Of a stretch of DNA of 11,038 nt, positions 6,458 through 11,038 are shown in pieces. The stretch comes from Porphyrobacter sp. (GTDB lineage Bacteria; Pseudomonadota; Alphaproteobacteria; Sphingomonadales; Sphingomonadaceae). Under the pieces are notes generated by a model. That model had not been told where the DNA came from. It saw only the letters and a program-made list of their open reading frames with translations, and did no database searches. Positions within the stretch are counted from its first letter, which is position 1; every line of letters starts with the position of its first letter. The stretch lies in contig JAKFWB010000497.1 in assembly GCA_021732945.1 (NCBI GenBank), positions 1 to 11,038 on the forward strand, given 5' to 3'. The position numbers were made by a program, and so were the translations under genes.

Positions 6458-7994
6458 CCCGCAGGAGCGCGAGCGCACTGATCCCCAAGCGGGCAAACCC
6501 CGCGACTGGGCCGGTGCGCTCGGCTCCGAAACCACCGTCCCGTCCGATCACACCGTGATCGGCGGCGCGCTGTATGAGGCCAGCAAAACGGTCCACAACA
6601 AGCGCATCGACGGCCCATTCCGGCGGTTCAAGTGGCTGATCATGATTGTGACGGTGGCGATCTACTACATCACCCCGTGGATACGTTGGGACCGCGGGCC
6701 TTACGCGCCCGATCAGGCGGTGCTGGTCGATCTCGCCAATCGCCGGTTCTACATGTTCGATATCGAGATTTGGCCGCACGAATTCTATTTCGTCGCAGGG
6801 CTGCTGATCATGGCGGGGATCGGCCTGTTCATCGTCACCAGCGCGGTAGGCCGGGCATGGTGCGGCTATGCCTGTCCGCAGACCGTTTGGACCGATCTGT
6901 TCCAGCATATCGACCGCCTGTTCGATGGCGATCGCAACGCGCGCGCGCGGCTGGACAAAGCCCCGTGGACAGCATCGAAAATCACGCGCCGTAGCGCCAA
7001 ATGGGCGGTCTATCTCGCCATCGCTTTCTGGACCGGCGGCGCGTGGATCATGTATTTTGCCGACGCGCCGACGCTCACGGTCGATTTCTGGACCGGCACC
7101 GCAGATCCGGTCGCTTATGCCACGGTCGCAATTCTGACCGGTACGACCTTCTGGCTTGGCGGGTTCATGCGCGAACAGGTGTGCGTCTATATGTGCCCGT
7201 GGCCGCGCATCCAGACCGCGATGCTGGACGAAAAATCTCTGATCGTCACCTACAAGGATTGGCGCGGCGAAGCGCGGGGCAGCCTCAAGAAGGCGGCAAA
7301 AGACCCTGATGCTTACGGCGACTGCATCGATTGCAACATGTGCGTGGCGGTGTGCCCCACCGGGGTCGACATCCGAGAAGGCCAGCAGATCGGCTGCATT
7401 ACCTGCGGGCTGTGCATCGATGCCTGCGACCGGGTGATGAAGGATGTCGGCCGCCCGCGCGGATTGATTGATTATGCCACGCTTGAACAATGCGAGGCCG
7501 AAGCGGCGGGCGCTCCCGCCACCCCTGCATGGAAAGCCCTGCTGCGCCCGCGTGTGTTCATCTATTTCGGCGTCTGGGGCGCGATTGGCGCAGGGTTGCT
7601 ATTCGCACTCGGCACCCGCACGCACACGGACCTGACCGTCTCGCCCGAACGCAACCCGCCTTTCATGCTGTTGAAGGATGGATCGGTGCGCAATGCCTAC
7701 ACGCTGCGGCTGCGCAATATGGAAGCCCGTCCGCGCGATATGGAGGTGGCCTTGCAAGGCTTGCCCAAAGGTGCAGTGATGTGGACCGATGCGGTCAGCG
7801 TCGAAAACGCAGCGCCCGCACAGGTGATCGCGGTGCCCGCCAACAAAACCAAGGTTGTGCGCGCCTATGTGTTGGTGCCGCCGGGGACAGGTGGAGATGC
7901 CAGAGAACATTTCAGCTTCCGCCTGACCAGCCGCGACGAACAGGGCGAACAGGACGTGGCCGAAACCACCTTTGAAATGCCGGAGGACGATTGA
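6447..7994 (+). CDS. ccoG: cbb3 oxidase assembly protein CcoG (polyferredoxin, cupric reductase)
   Basis: A 515-residue inner-membrane iron-sulfur protein of the FixG/RdxA/CcoG family, known to reduce Cu(II) to Cu(I) for cbb3 oxidase assembly. Membrane segments lie at about 62-80, 113-133, 186-205, 225-243 and 369-388. Paired membrane cysteine motifs are C139-G-Y-A-C143-P and C246-V-Y-M-C250-P. A two-cluster ferredoxin domain has Cys293, 296, 299, 303 and Cys317, 320, 323, 327; the second motif ends C-D rather than the usual C-P. Residues about 390-515 form the Ig-like FixG tail. I chose the ATG at 6447, six bases after AAGAAGG; the ATG at 6450 is an alternative. It overlaps ccoP by 11 bases, so the two are coupled. 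Confidence 0.95.
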   Translation: MMADPQERERTDPQAGKPRDWAGALGSETTVPSDHTVIGGALYEASKTVHNKRIDGPFRRFKWLIMIVTVAIYYITPWIRWDRGPYAPDQAVLVDLANRRFYMFDIEIWPHEFYFVAGLLIMAGIGLFIVTSAVGRAWCGYACPQTVWTDLFQHIDRLFDGDRNARARLDKAPWTASKITRRSAKWAVYLAIAFWTGGAWIMYFADAPTLTVDFWTGTADPVAYATVAILTGTTFWLGGFMREQVCVYMCPWPRIQTAMLDEKSLIVTYKDWRGEARGSLKKAAKDPDAYGDCIDCNMCVAVCPTGVDIREGQQIGCITCGLCIDACDRVMKDVGRPRGLIDYATLEQCEAEAAGAPATPAWKALLRPRVFIYFGVWGAIGAGLLFALGTRTHTDLTVSPERNPPFMLLKDGSVRNAYTLRLRNMEARPRDMEVALQGLPKGAVMWTDAVSVENAAPAQVIAVPANKTKVVRAYVLVPPGTGGDAREHFSFRLTSRDEQGEQDVAETTFEMPEDD

Positions 7995-8449
7995 TGGCCA
8001 ACAAAACAGGCGCGTTCACCGGCAAGCACATGGCGATGGTTTTCATCGCCGGGTTCGGCGTGGTGATCGCGGTCAATCTGGTAATGGCGACATTCGCGGT
8101 AAGCAGCTTTCATGGCACCGTGGTCGACAATTCCTATGTCGCCAGCCAGAATTACAATGGCTGGCTGGATAAGGCCGAAGCCGCGCGCGCATTGGGTTGG
8201 CAGGTGCTGCCGTCGCGCCGCAAGGGTGGCCGGGTGGTGCTCGAAACGCACGGCGTTCCTGTAAACGCTACCATTCTTGCCGAGGCGGAACGCCCGCTCG
8301 GCGACCGTGAGCTTGCCCGGCTGACCTTCGCGCCCGAAGGCCCGAACCGCTGGCTTTCGGACAAGGTGATTTCCCCTGGCCGCTGGAAGCTTCGCATAGC
8401 GGTTCGCTCGCCGGGCCAGAACTGGGCTGGGGAAGGTGAACTTCGGTGA
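7994..8449 (+). CDS. ccoH: cbb3 oxidase assembly protein CcoH (FixH family)
   Basis: A 151-residue membrane protein with one N-terminal transmembrane helix (about 14-36) and a periplasmic domain. The signature just after the helix, V-V-D-N-S-Y-V-A-S-Q-N-Y-N (about 43-55), is typical of FixH/CcoH, which interacts with oxidase subunits late in assembly. The start ATG shares one base with the ccoG stop (TGATG) and follows GGAGG (7982-7986) by seven bases. A TTG one codon earlier is possible but unneeded. Its end overlaps the next gene as GTGA. Confidence 0.93.
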   Translation: MANKTGAFTGKHMAMVFIAGFGVVIAVNLVMATFAVSSFHGTVVDNSYVASQNYNGWLDKAEAARALGWQVLPSRRKGGRVVLETHGVPVNATILAEAERPLGDRELARLTFAPEGPNRWLSDKVISPGRWKLRIAVRSPGQNWAGEGELR

Positions 8450-10596
8450 ACGCACCCCTTGCCATCATTGCTGATGCGGCGCGCCCGCTCACCTCCACCC
8501 GCTTTGCGGTTCCGGGAATGCGCTGCGCCGGATGTATCGGCAAGATCGAGCGCGAACTGCCCAAAGTGCCCGGCATCATCGCTGCGCGCGCCAACTTCTC
8601 GGCCAAGCGTGTGGCGATCCAGCATGATCCGGCGCTTGGCGAAGACGCGCTAACGGCGGCGCTGCAGGCGCTGGGATTCGAAGCGCAGCCAGCCGCCGAC
8701 AACCCCCTGGGCGTTGAGGATGGTGAGCACAAGCGTCTGAACCGCGCGCTCGGGGTCGCGGGCTTCGGCATGATGAACGTCATGCTGCTGTCGGTCAGCG
8801 TCTGGTCGGGCGCGGACGGGGCCACGCGCGCGTTGTTCCATTGGCTTTCGGCGCTGATCGCGTTGCCGGTGATCGCCTATGCGGGCCGTCCGTTCTTTGC
8901 GTCGGCGTGGATGGCGCTTTCGCACCGACGCACCAATATGGACGTGCCGATTTCGATCGGCGTGATCCTCGCGACCTGTCTCTCGCTATGCGAGACGATC
9001 ACCGGAGGCGAGCACGCTTTCTTCGACAGTGCAGTGATGCTGCTGTTCTTCCTGTTGGCGGGCCGCGCGCTCGATGCCGAGATGCGCACACGCACGCGCG
9101 CAGGGATCGGCGCGCTGCTCGGCCGGATGGGCAGGAGCGCGGGCGTAATCGCGCCTGATGGATCAATGCGGCGGGTGGCCGCCAAAGACCTCGAACCCGG
9201 AATGCTGGTGCTGGTCGCCGCCGGGGAAGCGCTCGCTGCCGATGGCGAGGTGATAGAGGGCAGGGGCGCACTTGATAATGCGATGCTTACTGGGGAAAGC
9301 GCGCCCGAACCGGTCGGGCCGGGCAGCGTCGTTCATGCCGGGGCGATCAACCTTTCAGCGCCGCTGCGCATCCGCCTTACCCATGTGGCCGAAGACACCG
9401 CGCTGGCCGAGATTGCGCGGCTGATGGACGAGGCGGGGCAATCACGCAGCCACTACGTGCGCATCGCCGACCGTGCCAGTCACCTCTACGCTCCGGTGGT
9501 GCACAGCCTCGCGCTGCTGGCATTCGCGGGCTGGATGATCGCAGGCGCGGGGTGGCACCAATCGCTGACCATCGCGATTGCGGTACTGATCATCACCTGT
9601 CCCTGCGCGATGGGCCTTGCGGTGCCCGCCGCGCAGGTGGTGGCGGCAGGCGCGCTGCTGCGGCGCGGTTTGCTGGTGAAGGACGGAAGCGCATTGGAAC
9701 GCCTTGCCGAATGCGACATCGCACTGTTCGACAAGACCGGCACGCTGACACTGGGAGAACCCCGCGCGGATGTGCGCGCGCTGGACGCCGAACAACGGAG
9801 CATCGCGCTCGGTCTCGCGCAGGCCAGCCGCCATCCGCTCAGCCGCGGTCTGGCGGCGGCACTGCTGCGCGCAGGCGCGGTGGCTGCAGCAATCGAAGAT
9901 GTCCGCGAAGTCAGCGGCGCGGGGCTGACCGGGCGCTGGCAGGGAGTGAAGGTCGCGCTCGAACGGCCCGATGGCGATGTCGCCAAAGATATTGGGGCGC
10001 TCGCCACCCGTCTGCGCATCGGCGATGCGATGCAGACGATCACCTTCACCGACCCACTGCGCACAGATGCCGCCAAGACCATCTCGGCTCTCCGCGCCGA
10101 GGGGATAGAAGCGAGCATCCTTTCAGGCGACCGCGCTGCGCCCGTCGAAGAGGTGGCGCATAAACTCGGCCTGCTCGCCAAGGCCGAAGCCAGCCCGCAG
10201 GCCAAGCTTGCCGCGCTGGAAGCGCTGAAAATGCAGGGCCGCCGCCCGCTGATGGTGGGCGACGGACTTAATGATGGCCCCGCTCTCGCCGCCGCCCACG
10301 CTTCGATCGCGCCGGGCACAGCATCCGATGCCAGCCAGCAGGCCGCCGACGCGGTGTTCATCGGCGAGGCCCTGATGCCGGTTGCCCTCGCTGTCCGGGT
10401 ATCGAAGGCGACGATGCGGATTGTGCGGCAGAACTTCGGCTTTTCGATTGCCTATAACCTGCTGGCGGTGCCGCTCGCGCTCACCGGGCTCGTTACCCCG
10501 CTGATCGCCGCCATCGCCATGTCGGTCAGTTCGCTGGTGGTGATCGCCAATTCGTTGCGGCTTGCCCAAAGCGCCAAGGCGAGCGCAGGACGATGA
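8446..10596 (+). CDS. ccoI: Copper-exporting P1B-type ATPase CcoI for cbb3 oxidase
   Basis: A 716-residue P-type ATPase that moves Cu(I) across the inner membrane for the CuB site of CcoN. In order: an N-terminal heavy-metal-associated domain with C27-A-G-C30 (about 19-83), about eight membrane helices, the actuator T-G-E-S (282-285), the transport motif C385-P-C387 in a helix, the phosphorylated Asp429 in D-K-T-G-T, the nucleotide-binding S-R-H-P-L (461-465), the hinge G-D-G-L-N-D (605-610) and a final helix with M-S-V-S-S (692-696). All catalytic residues are present. Translation begins at GTG 8446, which overlaps the ccoH stop (GTGA) and follows GGAAGG (8431-8436) by nine bases. This places it in the FixI/CcoI branch by context. 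Confidence 0.96.
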   Translation: MNAPLAIIADAARPLTSTRFAVPGMRCAGCIGKIERELPKVPGIIAARANFSAKRVAIQHDPALGEDALTAALQALGFEAQPAADNPLGVEDGEHKRLNRALGVAGFGMMNVMLLSVSVWSGADGATRALFHWLSALIALPVIAYAGRPFFASAWMALSHRRTNMDVPISIGVILATCLSLCETITGGEHAFFDSAVMLLFFLLAGRALDAEMRTRTRAGIGALLGRMGRSAGVIAPDGSMRRVAAKDLEPGMLVLVAAGEALAADGEVIEGRGALDNAMLTGESAPEPVGPGSVVHAGAINLSAPLRIRLTHVAEDTALAEIARLMDEAGQSRSHYVRIADRASHLYAPVVHSLALLAFAGWMIAGAGWHQSLTIAIAVLIITCPCAMGLAVPAAQVVAAGALLRRGLLVKDGSALERLAECDIALFDKTGTLTLGEPRADVRALDAEQRSIALGLAQASRHPLSRGLAAALLRAGAVAAAIEDVREVSGAGLTGRWQGVKVALERPDGDVAKDIGALATRLRIGDAMQTITFTDPLRTDAAKTISALRAEGIEASILSGDRAAPVEEVAHKLGLLAKAEASPQAKLAALEALKMQGRRPLMVGDGLNDGPALAAAHASIAPGTASDASQQAADAVFIGEALMPVALAVRVSKATMRIVRQNFGFSIAYNLLAVPLALTGLVTPLIAAIAMSVSSLVVIANSLRLAQSAKASAGR

Positions 10597-10742
10597 CCGG
10601 CCTGGCCATCCTCATCCCCATCGCGCTCGGCATGGGCCTGCTCGGGCTGGCTGCGTTCTTCTGGTCGATGAAGGACGGGCAGTACGACGACATGGACGGC
10701 GCTGCCAACCGCATCCTGATCGACGAGGAGGACGAGGTGTGA
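10593..10742 (+). CDS. ccoS: cbb3 oxidase maturation protein CcoS
   Basis: A 49-residue single-helix membrane protein (hydrophobic segment about 3-24) followed by the CcoS signature F-W-S-M-K-D-G-Q-Y-D-D (23-33) and an acidic tail. CcoS is needed for insertion of haem b and copper into CcoN. It starts within the ccoI stop (ATGA overlap) and ends in a GTGA overlap with the next small gene. Length is normal for the family. Confidence 0.94.
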   Translation: MTGLAILIPIALGMGLLGLAAFFWSMKDGQYDDMDGAANRILIDEEDEV

Positions 10743-10975
10743 GCGCCGCTGCCCTCCCATTCGCTTTGGCGGCTCTGCTCCCGGTGATGGTTGGCCCGTT
10801 GCCCGCGCAAGGAGAGGCGATCACCGCCATGCTCTGCAACGGTGGCACAATCACCATCCCTGTGGGGGACAGCGCACCAGCGCAAGACAAGAACTGCCAC
10901 CCCAAGGGCTGCCACGCAGGCACCTGCCGCGAGAAAGACAAAACCGGTAAATTGATTTCGCGCAAAGACGCTTAG
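10739..10975 (+). CDS. Small Cys/His-rich, probably exported protein (ninth cco cistron)
   Basis: I do not recognise this as a named family. The 78-residue product has a hydrophobic N-terminus (about 3-23, ending near L-P-A) that could be a signal peptide or anchor, although it lacks basic residues at the front. The mature part contains Cys33 and a tight cluster C53-H54-P-K-G-C58-H59-A-G-T-C63, then a lysine/arginine-rich tail. The cluster is not a haem C-x-x-C-H motif. Two C-H-x3 units plus a cysteine suggest metal binding or disulfides. It begins at GTG 10739 with the ccoS stop overlapping by four bases, so translation is probably coupled. I recall similar short cysteine-rich genes after ccoS in sphingomonads, but cannot verify this. 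A role in copper handling for the oxidase is inference. Confidence 0.72.
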   Translation: MSAAALPFALAALLPVMVGPLPAQGEAITAMLCNGGTITIPVGDSAPAQDKNCHPKGCHAGTCREKDKTGKLISRKDA

Positions 10976-10994
10976 GCGCTGGCGCGCCATTTGG

Positions 10995-11012
10995 GGATCG
11001 CTGGTGCGATCC
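10995..11012 (+). terminator. Hairpin after the cco operon
   Basis: GGATCGC and GCGATCC form a perfect 7-bp stem around the loop TGGT, 20 bases after the last stop codon. No T-run follows, so this is a weak candidate for the end of the operon transcript. Nothing else is evident in the last 63 bases. Confidence 0.35.
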
Positions 11013-11038
11013 GCAGACCTCCCGCCCCGCCTCCCCAC

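Noticed and set aside
10526..11038. Minus-strand frame running off the right edge
   Set aside because: It is antisense to ccoI, ccoS and the small gene, and shows no recognisable family or start signal.

Overview
The window is a high-GC stretch from an alphaproteobacterium. Gene order, protein similarity recalled from memory and the style of the intergenic DNA suggest Sphingomonadales (Erythrobacter-like), but that placement is inference. Its core is a complete gene set for building a cbb3-type cytochrome c oxidase, the high-affinity terminal oxidase used at low oxygen.

Layout: (1) 23-403, minus strand: a short single-haem cytochrome c lipoprotein. (2) 404-1249: about 850 bases without a convincing gene. 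It holds a perfect FNR-type box, a REPIN-like pair of inverted palindromes, a long hairpin, a perfect 16-bp parS (ParB-binding) palindrome, three 11-bp tandem repeats and the ompW terminator hairpin. (3) 1250-1945, minus strand: an OmpW-family outer-membrane protein. (4) 1946-2091: a divergent promoter region with a second perfect FNR box. (5) 2092-2853, plus strand: a Crp/Fnr-family regulator with the E-x-x-S-R recognition residues but no N-terminal iron-sulfur cysteine motif. (6) 2916-10742, plus strand: ccoN-ccoO-ccoQ-ccoP (oxidase subunits) followed by ccoG-ccoH-ccoI-ccoS (copper delivery and assembly). (7) 10739-10975: a 78-residue Cys/His-rich, probably exported small protein, joined to ccoS by a 4-base overlap and so a ninth member of the operon.

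Three perfect TTGAT-N4-ATCAA operators occur in the first 2.9 kb: before the cytochrome gene, between ompW and the regulator, and before ccoN. The ccoN box straddles the stop codon of the regulator gene and sits at exact class II spacing from a -10-like hexamer. Together these suggest a compact low-oxygen regulon in which the local regulator controls the oxidase operon, OmpW, a possible electron-carrier cytochrome and perhaps itself.

From ccoO to the last small gene every cistron overlaps the next by 1 to 11 bases, which points to one translationally coupled transcript. The best candidates for something not well described are the ninth small cistron, the cysteine-poor N-terminus of the regulator with its FNR-type operators, and the isolated parS site beside an 11-bp repeat triplet.
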